From an uncultured Corynebacterium sp. (GTDB taxonomy: Bacteria; Actinomycetota; Actinomycetes; Mycobacteriales; Mycobacteriaceae): a DNA stretch of 64,000 bases. The stretch's first letter is position 1; every line of letters begins with the position of its first letter. Shown here piece after piece: positions 8,646 to 17,407 of the stretch. The notes beneath the pieces were generated by a model. The model made no database searches and was not told where the DNA came from. It saw nothing but the letters and a program-made list of their open reading frames with translations. The DNA lies in NCBI RefSeq assembly GCF_946222305.1, contig NZ_CAMIHZ010000004.1:58753-122752 (forward strand). The letters run 5' to 3'. Position numbers and translations under genes: made by a program.

Positions 8646-9661
8646 TAGGCATAACCCCATTCGGATGTGCGGGAGGTGTCCGCCGAACGCAGGTGCTCCA
8701 CGTCGCCAGCTGCCACGGTCAAACGCTGTCCGTAAGAGATGGGCCGCTGCCCCTCGTGGGATTCCACCTTGATCATCAACTCTCCCGACTTATCGATATC
8801 CACTGCCTGGCCGGTTACGAATTCCTCGCCCGGCAGGAATGCTTTGACGCGCTTGCCAATGGTGGCGGACAGCTGACGGTAGCGCCCCATGATGGATTCC
8901 GGCGCTCCACCTAGTGTGGTGAAGCGCTCCACATCGCGCGCCAAGTTCTCAAGGATGTGGAAGATCACCTGCTCACGGGTTGGGATCGCATCGTGAGCAG
9001 CTTCCACAGCGATACTCGTGGCGTGGGGCACGGGCAGTTCGTCCTTAGTCAAGTCGTAATTCACCCCAAAGCCCAGCACCACGACAGCTTCCTTCAGCAG
9101 CGGACTGGCTTGGCCACCGTGGGACGTTCCCATATCCACCTTGGCGGCCTCCACCAAAATGCCGGCGAGCTTCCGCCCCTCAATCAGTACGTCGTTCGGC
9201 CATTTCAATTCGGCCGGCAACTCGTGGCCCACCTCGGCGCTGGCAACCCGCACCCCTTGGGCAATGGCCATACCGGTCAGCAGTGGCAGCAGTCCTATGC
9301 TGTCGGCGGGAATGCCTTGCAACCGCAGCACGACCGAAGTGATGATCTGCGAGTATTTCGGGGCGCTCCACGGCCTGCCCATGCGGCCGCGTCCCGCGAT
9401 CTGTTCCTCGGCCAGCAGCACGCTCAGATGTGGCACGTCCCCGGACTGGTTATAAAATTTGGCATTGTTTTCGGCCACGGACTGGCCCGCGGCGCTAGTC
9501 CCCTCACCCCGAATAGCTTCCACCAAATCCGTGTTCGTGGAGCCGGTGGCGTCGGTATAAAAGGGCGTAAAGCCAAGAGCGCGCAAGCGTTCCAACAAGG
9601 CGGCGGAGTCCAGAGCCTGCCGGGAGACGCCTCGATTGTGGCCAGCTGTTGGGGTGTCCAT
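8645..9661 (-). CDS. birA: Biotin--[acetyl-CoA-carboxylase] ligase BirA
   Basis: Attaches biotin to the carrier lysine of carboxylases via biotinyl-AMP. The 338-residue protein carries the biotin-ligase motif GRGRMGRPW, the substrate strand LKWPNDVLI and the GFGVNYDL segment. There is no N-terminal winged-helix DNA-binding domain, so it should not be a BirA-type repressor. The start ATG at 9661 lies seven bases after a -10-like TACTGT (9674-9669); a GTG at 9670 is also in frame. It is divergent from accD with 24 bases between the two ATGs. Its likely substrate AccBC is encoded at 17408. Confidence 0.95.
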   Translation of the reverse strand: MDTPTAGHNRGVSRQALDSAALLERLRALGFTPFYTDATGSTNTDLVEAIRGEGTSAAGQSVAENNAKFYNQSGDVPHLSVLLAEEQIAGRGRMGRPWSAPKYSQIITSVVLRLQGIPADSIGLLPLLTGMAIAQGVRVASAEVGHELPAELKWPNDVLIEGRKLAGILVEAAKVDMGTSHGGQASPLLKEAVVVLGFGVNYDLTKDELPVPHATSIAVEAAHDAIPTREQVIFHILENLARDVERFTTLGGAPESIMGRYRQLSATIGKRVKAFLPGEEFVTGQAVDIDKSGELMIKVESHEGQRPISYGQRLTVAAGDVEHLRSADTSRTSEWGYA

Positions 9662-9685
9662 GCTCAACACAGTAAACTATCGCGC
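9649..9685. promoter_or_regulatory. Overlapping divergent leaderless promoters birA/accD
   Basis: On the plus strand TTGGGG (9649-9654) and TAAACT (9673-9678) are 18 bases apart, and TAAACT is seven bases before the accD ATG. On the minus strand TACTGT (9674-9669) is seven bases before the birA ATG. The two -10 boxes overlap, so the polymerases would compete. Confidence 0.5.
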
Positions 9686-11179
9686 ATGACTGCCTCCACG
9701 GACTCTACGAAACCGGACATGTCGACCACAGCGGGAAAGATTGCCGACCTGCGCAATCGCTTGACCGAGGCGCGCGCCCCCATGGGCGAAGACGCGATTC
9801 GCGATCGTCATGACGCGGGTCTTCTGACTGCACGTGATCGCGTGGAGGCGTTGCTGGACGAGGGCAGCTTCGTGGAAATCGATGCTTTGGCGCGCCACCG
9901 CTCCACCGCGTTCGGCGCCGATAAGTCCCGCCCTTTGACCGACGGTGTGGTTTCCGGTCACGGTACGATCGACGGCCGTCCAGTTTGTGTGTTCTCGCAG
10001 GACAGCACCATTTTCGAAGGTCAGCTGGGTGAGACCCACGGCGAGAAGATCATGAAGGTCATGCAGCTGGCAGTGAAGTCCGGCACCCCGCTGGTGGGTG
10101 TGTACGACAGCACCGGCGCCCGACTGAAGGAGGGTGTGGCTGCGCTGGAATACTTCTCCCGAATCGTGGCTTTGCAGTCGCAAGCTTCCGGCGTGGTGCC
10201 GCAGATCGCGGTGGTGGCTGGGCCGGTTTCGGGTTTGACCGCGCACAATGTTGCCTTGGCTGATGTGGTCGTGGAGGTCGCGGAAACCGGCCATATTTCT
10301 CTTGCCGAGGGCGATGCGGCTTCTTCTCTATCCGACGCCACGACGGGCACCTCCCACATTCAGGCCCAGGATGAGCGCGCTGCCCTGGATCTGGTGGCTG
10401 ATGTCCTCAGCTACCTGCCGTCCAACAACCGAGCCTTGGCAATCCGCGAGGACGAGGATGAGCGCCAAGATGCCGGCGGTAATGCAGACTTGGATACTTT
10501 CGTGCCCGACAAGGCCGCGCAGCCGTACTCCATGGCGACGGTTATTGAAAACATTGTGGACGACGGCAGCTTCCTGGGGTTGCAGAACCAGTTCGCGCCC
10601 CACATGCTGACCGGTTTTGCCCGGATCGAGGGGCGCAGCGTGGGGATCGTAGCGAATCAGCCCGACCAAGGTGCGGGTGCGATCGACGTGGATGCCGCGG
10701 AAAAGGCCGCGCGTTTCATCCGCTTCTGTGATGCTTTCAACGTCCCGCTGGTGACGTTCGTGGATTCTGCTGGTTTCACCGCGGATACCGAGGGCTCTGC
10801 TCTGGTGCGCAAGACAGCCAAATTGTTTGCCGCTGTGGCTGAAGCCAGCGTGGGCAAGATCGCTGTCGTGACGCGCAAGGCTTACGGTTCCGCTTACTTG
10901 GCGATGGGCGCTAAGCGCCTAGGCACCGACTTGGTGTTTGCGTGGCCGACCGCGGAGATCGCTGTGGCGGAGCTCGAGGATCTCGTGGCTGCCACTGGCA
11001 AGGACGAAGCCAAGATTACCGAGGACCTGATCAACCCTTATGCCGCTGCGGAGCGTGGATTGGTGGATGCGGTCATCGCACCGACCGATACCCGTAAGCA
11101 GATCACCGACGGTTTGTTGTTACTGGAGCGCAAGGCCGAGGATGGCTACCCACGCAAGTACAGCAACATTCCTTTCTAG
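9686..11179 (+). CDS. accD: Acyl-CoA carboxylase carboxyltransferase (beta) subunit AccD/DtsR
   Basis: Transfers the carboxyl group from carboxybiotin to acetyl- or propionyl-CoA. The 497-residue protein has the two crotonase-like halves of the family, with ALARHRSTAFG, YDSTGARLKEGV and GPVSGLTAHNVALAD in the first and FVDSAGFTADTEG and KAYGSAYLAMG in the second. The open frame extends more than 240 codons upstream, but that part is antisense to birA; ATG 9686 with the -10 TAAACT is the real start. The following epsilon-like gene suggests the acetyl-CoA carboxylase role (DtsR1/AccD1), but the paralogue cannot be settled by eye. Confidence 0.93.
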   Translation: MTASTDSTKPDMSTTAGKIADLRNRLTEARAPMGEDAIRDRHDAGLLTARDRVEALLDEGSFVEIDALARHRSTAFGADKSRPLTDGVVSGHGTIDGRPVCVFSQDSTIFEGQLGETHGEKIMKVMQLAVKSGTPLVGVYDSTGARLKEGVAALEYFSRIVALQSQASGVVPQIAVVAGPVSGLTAHNVALADVVVEVAETGHISLAEGDAASSLSDATTGTSHIQAQDERAALDLVADVLSYLPSNNRALAIREDEDERQDAGGNADLDTFVPDKAAQPYSMATVIENIVDDGSFLGLQNQFAPHMLTGFARIEGRSVGIVANQPDQGAGAIDVDAAEKAARFIRFCDAFNVPLVTFVDSAGFTADTEGSALVRKTAKLFAAVAEASVGKIAVVTRKAYGSAYLAMGAKRLGTDLVFAWPTAEIAVAELEDLVAATGKDEAKITEDLINPYAAAERGLVDAVIAPTDTRKQITDGLLLLERKAEDGYPRKYSNIPF

Positions 11180-11191
11180 GAGGACACGTTC

Positions 11192-11485
11192 ATGACTGAA
11201 GACTCCCAGAACACCAACTCCGCTGCACAGGAGCAGGCCGAAAACGCTCAGGCCAACGCCGACCGCAACACGCGGGAACACTACGAAGTCACCAAGGGCA
11301 ACCCGGATGAGACCGCATTGCGCGCGCTCGACAAGGTTTTCCAGTCTGTCGCTGACCGCGCGGCCGAGATTCAGGCGGGCAAGAAGCCCCATACGCGCGG
11401 TCGCTTCGGTTTGCCCAATGCAGCCCAACGCGGGCGCACCGGTGCACCTTTGCACCCGAATCCCACGGCTTTTCGCAATTCCTAG
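11192..11485 (+). CDS. accE: Acyl-CoA carboxylase epsilon subunit
   Basis: A 97-residue protein with an acidic, low-complexity N-terminus (about 30 residues), then VTKGNPDETALRALDKVF, which matches the KGNP-x-(E/D)-E-x-AAL core of actinobacterial carboxylase epsilon subunits. Those small proteins bind the beta subunit and stabilise the holoenzyme. The ribosome-binding site AGGAGG overlaps the accD stop codon, so translation is coupled. The C-terminal 30 residues are basic and rich in Arg/Pro. Confidence 0.85.
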   Translation: MTEDSQNTNSAAQEQAENAQANADRNTREHYEVTKGNPDETALRALDKVFQSVADRAAEIQAGKKPHTRGRFGLPNAAQRGRTGAPLHPNPTAFRNS

Positions 11486-11500
11486 CGGGGTGGGCTGAGC

Positions 11501-12277
11501 GTGGCGTCGGATAAAGAAAACTCCCCGGAACCAGCGCAACGAACCGTGGACGAAAAGGGAAACGTGCAGGTCATCTTGGCAAGCACGTCCCCATCACGGC
11601 TAAGTATTCTGCGCTCGGCGGGGGTGGAGCCCACCGTGATTGCCAGTGGTGTGGATGAGGACGCGGTGGTTGAGCGACTGCAAGAAGCCGTGGGCAAGCC
11701 GACTCCGCACCAGGTGGTGGCTGCGCTGGCGGAAGCGAAAGCGAAGGCTGTGATCGCCGAATTGGAAGCCGGGCGGGGCGCGGACAAGGTAGCTGCACAG
11801 CCGGAAGCCGCAGTGCTTATCGGTGGAGATTCGATGTTGCTCATCGATGGTGAGCTGCAGGGTAAGCCCCACACTGCCGGGGAGACCGTGAAACGCTGGC
11901 GGAATCAACGGGGCAAGACCGCCGAGTTGTTGACCGGACACGCGGTGTTTCACCGCAGCACATCCAGGGCGGGTGTTCGCGATACCGGCGCTGGCACCCC
12001 CGAAGCGCAAGAAGTTTGGGAGGCGGAACCCTACGTGGAGGTGTCCACCACACGCATCACATTCGCCCAAGCGACGGACGCCGATATCACCGCCTACGCC
12101 ACGACCGGCGAGCCGTTCGGTTGCGCAGGGGCGTTTACCTTGGAAGCCCTTGGCGGGTGGTTCATCGACCGCATTGAAGGCGATCCTTCAAGCGTGATCG
12201 GACTGTCTCTGCCCGTGGTGCGCCGAGCGCTCGCACACTTCGGCTACCCGGCGAGCGCCACATGGAACCGCAGCTAG
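11501..12277 (+). CDS. maf: Maf family nucleoside triphosphate pyrophosphatase
   Basis: Hydrolyses nucleoside triphosphates, probably dTTP/UTP or modified nucleotides, to monophosphates. The 258-residue protein has the Maf motifs LASTSPSRLSILRSAG, GGDSMLLIDGELQGKP and a later LLTGHAVFHR, followed by the ITAYATTGEPFGCAGAF region. About 20 hydrophilic residues precede the core, and there is a roughly 20-residue loop around residues 150-170. The GTG start is 15 bases after the accE stop. The end overlaps the prpC stop on the other strand by four bases. Maf genes beside carboxylase genes are common in corynebacteria. Confidence 0.93.
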   Translation: MASDKENSPEPAQRTVDEKGNVQVILASTSPSRLSILRSAGVEPTVIASGVDEDAVVERLQEAVGKPTPHQVVAALAEAKAKAVIAELEAGRGADKVAAQPEAAVLIGGDSMLLIDGELQGKPHTAGETVKRWRNQRGKTAELLTGHAVFHRSTSRAGVRDTGAGTPEAQEVWEAEPYVEVSTTRITFAQATDADITAYATTGEPFGCAGAFTLEALGGWFIDRIEGDPSSVIGLSLPVVRRALAHFGYPASATWNRS

Positions 12278-13425
12278 GCCGAACGCTGCTCCATCGGCAC
12301 CACCTTGCGCTGCTCAGGACCGTTGTATTCGGACAGCGGCCGGATGAGCGAATTATTGCTGTACTGCTCCACAATGTGCGCGGTCCAGCCAGCCACACGA
12401 GCGATGACGAACAGCGGGGTGAAGAAGTCCACCGGGAAGCCCAGCAGGTAGTACGCGGGCCCGGCGGGGAAATCTAGATTCGGTTTGATGCCTGTCCGCG
12501 CGTCCATGGCTGCCGCCATTTTGTCGTACATCTGCACCCACTTTTCGCCATCGTGGCGCTCGGCCAGCGCACGGAACGACTTCTCCATCGAAGGAACTCG
12601 GCTATCTCCCTTCTTGTAAACGCGGTGCCCGAACCCCATGATGAGGTTCTTGTTGTCCAGCGCGTTATTTACCCAGTCCTCAGCCTTCGCCGGATCATCG
12701 ACTTCCAGCATGGTGTGCATTACAAATTCATTGGCGCCGCCGTGCAAAGGCCCCTTCAGCGCACCAATTGCCCCGGTGATCGCGGAGTACACATCGGACC
12801 GAGTGGATGTGATGACGCGCCCCGTGAACGTCGAAGCGTTAAACGAGTGCTCGGCGTACAGGATGAGGGATTTCTCGAAGTCCCGTATGTCTTCCGGGTT
12901 ACAGGCCGGGGAGCCCTCGTCGGTGCCGAAGACCATGGAGAGCAGGTTCTCGGCCACTCCTTTGGTGGAATCGGGTGCCACAATGTCTTTACCTTGACGC
13001 CGTCGAATATCCATGGCCATCGCCATCGGCAGTTGAGCCAGCAGGTTGTGGCCGACGTGCGTGATGTGATCCGCGTCTGGGGTGAAATGTTCTTTGTCCT
13101 TGGTGCCCATGTAGGAAACTGCTGTGCGCATCACGTCCATAGGGTGGCAATCCGTGGGCAAGGAGTGGATCAGGCTAATCAGGCCCGGATCTAATTTGCG
13201 GTAGGAACGGCCGCGCTTGTTGAATTCATCCATCTGCTGTTGAGTGGGCAGTTCACCGTTCCACAGCAGGTAGAAGACCTCCTCGAAGGAGCAGTTGTCG
13301 ACGAGGTCTTGGACCGCGTAGCCCCGATAGGTCAGCGAGTTGGTTTCAGGCATGACCTTGGAAACGGAGGTGTAGTCCGCGACTACTCCATAGAGGCCTT
13401 TGCGTACTTCTGGGGTGGTGCTCAT
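12274..13425 (-). CDS. prpC: 2-methylcitrate synthase PrpC
   Basis: Condenses propionyl-CoA with oxaloacetate in the methylcitrate cycle. The 383-residue protein is a short-type citrate synthase with RKGLYGVVAD near the N-terminus, catalytic histidines in LHGGANEFV and MGFGHRVYKKGDSR, and the C-terminal Asp in NLDFPAGPAYYLLG. A ribosome-binding site AAGGAAG lies before the ATG. It follows prpD with a 25-base gap. The context separates it from the TCA citrate synthase. No methylisocitrate lyase gene lies between the two. Confidence 0.93.
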   Translation of the reverse strand: MSTTPEVRKGLYGVVADYTSVSKVMPETNSLTYRGYAVQDLVDNCSFEEVFYLLWNGELPTQQQMDEFNKRGRSYRKLDPGLISLIHSLPTDCHPMDVMRTAVSYMGTKDKEHFTPDADHITHVGHNLLAQLPMAMAMDIRRRQGKDIVAPDSTKGVAENLLSMVFGTDEGSPACNPEDIRDFEKSLILYAEHSFNASTFTGRVITSTRSDVYSAITGAIGALKGPLHGGANEFVMHTMLEVDDPAKAEDWVNNALDNKNLIMGFGHRVYKKGDSRVPSMEKSFRALAERHDGEKWVQMYDKMAAAMDARTGIKPNLDFPAGPAYYLLGFPVDFFTPLFVIARVAGWTAHIVEQYSNNSLIRPLSEYNGPEQRKVVPMEQRSA

Positions 13426-13450
13426 GATCGTCCTTCCTTGAAAGTCAGGT

Positions 13451-15001
13451 CTAGAAAATTCCGCGTGGGATCTGTGGTGCTCGGGCCAGCACTTCCGGCG
13501 AGAATGTCACCGTGAGCTGATCCAATTCAGCTGCGGAGAGATCCGCGGTGTTCTCTGCGGCCTCGAGGAACCTGTCTTGTTCCTTGTCATCCACCAGCCC
13601 CTCTGCGAGCGTGCGGAACTTGCGGATGTAATCTGCGCGTTCGAATGGGCGTGCACCCAGTGGGTGTGCATCGGCTACGGCCAGCTCTTCGTCAAACACG
13701 GTGCCGTCGCGCAGCGTGATCACGGCCCGCGCACCGAATGCCTTCTCGCTGGGGTCTTCAGAGTGGTAGCGGCGCGTCCACTCCGGGTCCTCGACGGTAG
13801 AAATTTTCTTCCACAGTGCGATGGTCTCCGGTCGCTGAGCGCGTTCTGGGGCATAGCTCTTTTCGTGATGCCAAGTGCCGTCTTCCAAGGCCACGGCGAA
13901 GATGTACATCACGGAGTGATCCAACGTTTCGCGGGATGCGGTGGGATCGAACTTCTGCGGATCGCCAGATCCGGTACCGATCACATAATGCGTGTGGTGG
14001 CTGGTGTGCAGAACAATGCTCTCCACCTGGTCCAACACAGCATGCAGGTCTCCCCCACCGTGATCCTCCAGCTGTTTACGCATGGCGCGGGCCAAGTCGA
14101 TAGGCGCTTGGGATTGGTATTCCGCCGAGTGCTCCTTGGTGTATGTGTGCAGGATGGCTTGCTTCGATTCACCCGGCGCGGGCAGCGGCACGGTGTATTC
14201 GGCATCTGGGCCATCGAGCATCCACGCGATTACACCGTCTTCGCCCTCCCAGATCGGTGCTGGAGCCCCTTCGCCACGCATCGCACGGTCCACCGCTTCG
14301 ATCGCCATCTTCCCTGCGAAAGCCGGCGCATGGGCCTTCCACGAGCTAATCAGTCCTTTTCGGGACTGCCTCGTCGCGGTGGTGGTGTGCAGGGCCTGCC
14401 CGACTGCTTGATAGATCGTGTCTACATCCAGTTGCAGCAGCGTGCCCAAACCCGCTGCCACCGAGGGGCCGAGGTGCGCCACATGGTCGATCTTGTGCTT
14501 GTGCAAACACATTCCGCGCACTAGGTCCACTTGGATCTCGTACCCGGTTGCTATGCCTCGGATCAGATCCACTCCCCCGAGCCCTAGATCTTCACCCCGA
14601 TGCTGCGTCACCGCTAGGATCGCCGGAATGTTATCACCAGGGTGGGAGTATTCCGCCGCCAGGAATGTGTCGTGGAAATCGAGTTCGCGCACTGCCACGC
14701 CATTTGCCCAGGCAGCCCATTCTGGGGAGACCTTGGCGTCAACACCAAAAACTGTCGCACCCCCACCGCCATCGGGTACACGGTGGCTGAGTGCCTGCGA
14801 CCTGGCACTGCTTACTGGCCTTCTTAGTACCGACGCCACGGCGACCGCGGCGTTGTCGATGATTCGGTTAATGACCATGTCGACCACGGGTTGCTCCACG
14901 GCAACGGGATCCGCGGCAACGGTCGCGATCTTATGGGCTAGGTGTTCAGTGAGGGGGAAGTCGTCGGCGGATTTCCGCACCCGAACAGCGTGATCGATCA
15001 T
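13451..15001 (-). CDS. prpD: 2-methylcitrate dehydratase PrpD
   Basis: Dehydrates 2-methylcitrate to 2-methyl-cis-aconitate. The 516-residue protein shows the MmgE/PrpD landmarks [46 protein letters not shown] and [20 protein letters not shown] strong ribosome-binding site AAGGAAGG is positioned before the ATG. It is the first gene of a prpD-prpC operon. This two-gene arrangement matches that of M. tuberculosis, where isocitrate lyase also serves as methylisocitrate lyase. Confidence 0.94.
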   Translation of the reverse strand: MIDHAVRVRKSADDFPLTEHLAHKIATVAADPVAVEQPVVDMVINRIIDNAAVAVASVLRRPVSSARSQALSHRVPDGGGGATVFGVDAKVSPEWAAWANGVAVRELDFHDTFLAAEYSHPGDNIPAILAVTQHRGEDLGLGGVDLIRGIATGYEIQVDLVRGMCLHKHKIDHVAHLGPSVAAGLGTLLQLDVDTIYQAVGQALHTTTATRQSRKGLISSWKAHAPAFAGKMAIEAVDRAMRGEGAPAPIWEGEDGVIAWMLDGPDAEYTVPLPAPGESKQAILHTYTKEHSAEYQSQAPIDLARAMRKQLEDHGGGDLHAVLDQVESIVLHTSHHTHYVIGTGSGDPQKFDPTASRETLDHSVMYIFAVALEDGTWHHEKSYAPERAQRPETIALWKKISTVEDPEWTRRYHSEDPSEKAFGARAVITLRDGTVFDEELAVADAHPLGARPFERADYIRKFRTLAEGLVDDKEQDRFLEAAENTADLSAAELDQLTVTFSPEVLARAPQIPRGIF

Positions 15002-15019
15002 GCAACAACCTTCCTTGAG

Positions 15020-15049
15020 AAAATAGTTTCGGCGAGAAAGTGATGTAAA
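15020..15049 (-). promoter_or_regulatory. Promoter of prpDC
   Basis: On the minus strand TTTACA (15049-15044) and TATTTT (15025-15020) are separated by 18 bases and followed by AAGGAAGG and the prpD ATG. The remaining sequence up to 15181 holds the terminator of the upstream gene. Confidence 0.45.
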
Positions 15050-15090
15050 ACACGTTAATCAAGAAAGGGTGCCGGCGGGGTTGAGTTGGC

Positions 15091-15116
15091 AAAAAATTAA
15101 CCCCCGCGCCGGGGCC
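15091..15116 (-). terminator. Rho-independent terminator of the Cj0069-like gene
   Basis: Read on the minus strand, CCCCG-GCG-CGGGG forms a GC hairpin followed by GTTAATTTTTT. It lies about 66 bases beyond the stop codon of the gene ending at 15182. Confidence 0.7.
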
Positions 15117-15181
15117 GATGCGTAATCGACCTCGTCGCGAGGGTTTATTCGTGGCTTGCGGCTAGCGCAAACGCGGGTGAG

Positions 15182-16243
15182 TTAAGCGTGAGCTGCTTCG
15201 ATGCGCTTGATGGCCTCTTCGGCCACCAGCTGCTGGATACCCATATCCAGTTCGGAAGTGAAGCCGACGCAGGAGCAGTTGATCTCACCCAGGACGTAGG
15301 TGTCCTCACCGGTTTCATCATCGTCGGCCAGCATGAAGTCAGCGGTCCAGATGAGTGGGATGTTGTCTCCACCGAGCTTTTCGGCGATGACTGGGCGAGC
15401 CTCGGCGAACATGTCGATGAGATCCTGCCACTCCTCTGGCTTGTTGTAGGTGTACTTCGCACCGGAGAACAGGGTGGCGGAGAATGCGTCGCCACCTTCA
15501 GCCGGCTTCTTGTGAACAACGAAGACTGGGTGTGGGCCGACGAGGAGGATGCGGATCTCACCTTCCACAATGCGGGGCATGAAGCGCATGTCCACGAGCA
15601 TGCCGTTGTCGCCGACGATGTACTGATCGCAGAAGTCCATGAAATCGCCGAGTTCGCGGATCTCCGTGTGATTATCCACAGCTTCCGTGCACTTAAGCTT
15701 GGTGTCCAGTGGCAAAGCGGTGCCTGGTTCGACGGACTTGGCAAGCTCCTTGTCCTGCAGCTGGACACGCCAGATGCCGGAACCGGTCGAACCGCGGTTT
15801 TGTTTGAGGACACGCTCGCCGTAGGAAAGGGAGGTCGGGAAGGTCTCATGAAAAGACTTCACGTCGTAGTAAGCGGCGGTGTCTTCTGGCACCAAGTCGG
15901 TGGAGTTGAGCTTGACCAGGGCATCCTTGGCGCCATAGCTGATCATCTCCGCTGGGGTGGACATACCGACAAGGCCGGCTTCGCTGAGCTTGGTCAGCAT
16001 TTCGAAGTAGGCCTTTTCGCCACCTGGGATGTGGCCTGGGTTTACGCGGGAGATGTAGCCGTCGTAGTTTTTGCTGACCTCGTCGAAGATTTCATCGACT
16101 TCCCCTGCGTCGAAGTAGATCACCTCAGCACTCCAGCCCTTGTCGCGAATCGCGTTGACGATGGGCATGGTGTCTCGGCGGTGCCCATCCTCGCCCTTGT
16201 CATTTCCGCCACGGACTTCGAAGACAACAATGTTCTTGTGCAC
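15182..16243 (-). CDS. Cj0069-like putative ATP-grasp protein
   Basis: A 353-residue cytosolic protein. I recognise it as similar to the uncharacterised Cj0069 family. Its C-terminal half looks ATP-grasp-like: VLKQNRGSTGSGIWRVQ resembles the nucleotide loop, and IPLIWTADFMLADD with LGEINCSCVGF resembles metal-binding Asp/Asn strands. The start is GTG at 16243 with GAAAGGGG upstream; the frame stays open far beyond, antisense to the sulfurtransferase gene, and that part is not coding. A terminator follows. Substrate and function are unknown; a peptide-ligase-type activity is inference. Confidence 0.75.
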   Translation of the reverse strand: MHKNIVVFEVRGGNDKGEDGHRRDTMPIVNAIRDKGWSAEVIYFDAGEVDEIFDEVSKNYDGYISRVNPGHIPGGEKAYFEMLTKLSEAGLVGMSTPAEMISYGAKDALVKLNSTDLVPEDTAAYYDVKSFHETFPTSLSYGERVLKQNRGSTGSGIWRVQLQDKELAKSVEPGTALPLDTKLKCTEAVDNHTEIRELGDFMDFCDQYIVGDNGMLVDMRFMPRIVEGEIRILLVGPHPVFVVHKKPAEGGDAFSATLFSGAKYTYNKPEEWQDLIDMFAEARPVIAEKLGGDNIPLIWTADFMLADDDETGEDTYVLGEINCSCVGFTSELDMGIQQLVAEEAIKRIEAAHA

Positions 16244-16396
16244 GAAAATGCCCCTTTCAGTTATTTTTGAGCCTTCACCAGTTATCCTATTTCCCGTTAG
16301 ACTCGGTTCGCGCGTTGAATGAAAGCCAACCCTCACCCCTTTCGCACCCCTGTAGGTGGTGCGGGTTACAACACCCATGTCATGGAGGATACGTCT

Positions 16397-17248
16397 GTGG
16401 GAATTCCCGAAGATCCCAGTGAACATTTGCAGCAATATGCACACCCAAACTCGCTGGTCACCAGCGCGTGGTTGGGTGCGAAACTGGGTACGCCGGGACT
16501 GAAGGTGGTCGAAAGTGACGAGGAACGTCAGCTGTATGACATTGGCCACATCCCCACTGCCGTCCGCATTAACTGGGCTACCGAATTGGGCGACCCCCTC
16601 ACGCGAGACATTATCTCTGCAGAACAATTTGGCGCTCTCATGGACGCCAAGGGCATCTCTCACGACGACACAGTTGTCATCTACGGTGACCAATCCAACA
16701 AGTGGGCTCTGTACACGCTGTGGATTTTCGAACACTACGGCCATCCCGATGTACGCCTTCTCGATGGTGGTCGCGATGCGTGGATGCAGGAGGAGAAAGA
16801 AACTAGTTACGACGTCCCCCTTGCCACCACGAAGGGGTACGCGGCCGAGATGGGTGAATCCGATCCCACCCCCCAACGAATTCTCGTTGACGAGTTGAAG
16901 ACCAACCTCGATTCCTTCCAAGTTCTGGATCTGCGTAGCCCGGATGACTACACCGGCGACAACCGGGATCCTCGCTGGTCCCGCTATGGACACATCCCGG
17001 GGGCTATCAACCACAACATCGGCAACAGCTTGTTTCCGAACTCCCGTTTCCGCCAAGCCGAAGAACTCCAGGAAGTGCATTCCTCCTTCGACCCCACCGT
17101 TCCCACGGTGGTGTATTGCAACGATGCAGCCACGGCTGCCCAGCAGTGGTTCGTGCTCACCCATCTGCTCGGCTGGGAGGACGTCCGCGTCTATGACGGC
17201 TCGTGGGTGGAGTGGGGCAACATGATGCGTATGCCGATCACCCGCTAG
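16397..17248 (+). CDS. sseA: Thiosulfate/3-mercaptopyruvate sulfurtransferase (tandem rhodanese)
   Basis: Transfers a sulfane sulfur to thiol or cyanide acceptors. The 283-residue protein has two rhodanese domains. The first is inactive-like (VVIYGDQSNKWALY), and the second holds the catalytic cysteine Cys241 in VYCNDAATAAQQWF. I chose GTG at 16397 because GGAGG ends eight bases upstream; in-frame ATGs at 16319 and 16382 lack this. The active loop after Cys is NDAATA, not the common RIGERS-type loop, so acceptor preference may differ. It lies upstream of accBC, as in other corynebacteria. Confidence 0.9.
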   Translation: MGIPEDPSEHLQQYAHPNSLVTSAWLGAKLGTPGLKVVESDEERQLYDIGHIPTAVRINWATELGDPLTRDIISAEQFGALMDAKGISHDDTVVIYGDQSNKWALYTLWIFEHYGHPDVRLLDGGRDAWMQEEKETSYDVPLATTKGYAAEMGESDPTPQRILVDELKTNLDSFQVLDLRSPDDYTGDNRDPRWSRYGHIPGAINHNIGNSLFPNSRFRQAEELQEVHSSFDPTVPTVVYCNDAATAAQQWFVLTHLLGWEDVRVYDGSWVEWGNMMRMPITR

Positions 17249-17407
17249 TCTCCTAGCACTCTGGAAACTGCGCCACACCGTTACAGTGAGCTTGCCTTGA
17301 ACGATGGAAGACGTAGTAGTTTTGTTAGAGCGCTTTTACTGACTTTCCGTTTAATTTTCAGAAGCCCATTTACCCATTAGTGCCACGACGTCGGAGGAAT
17401 GAATAAG

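Noticed and set aside
8957..9685. Upstream extension of the accD frame
   Set aside because: It runs antisense through birA and lacks carboxyltransferase similarity. ATG 9686 with its -10 box fits better.
16244..17278. Upstream extension of the Cj0069-like frame
   Set aside because: It is antisense to the sulfurtransferase gene and gives a composition unlike the real protein; GTG 16243 has a good ribosome-binding site.
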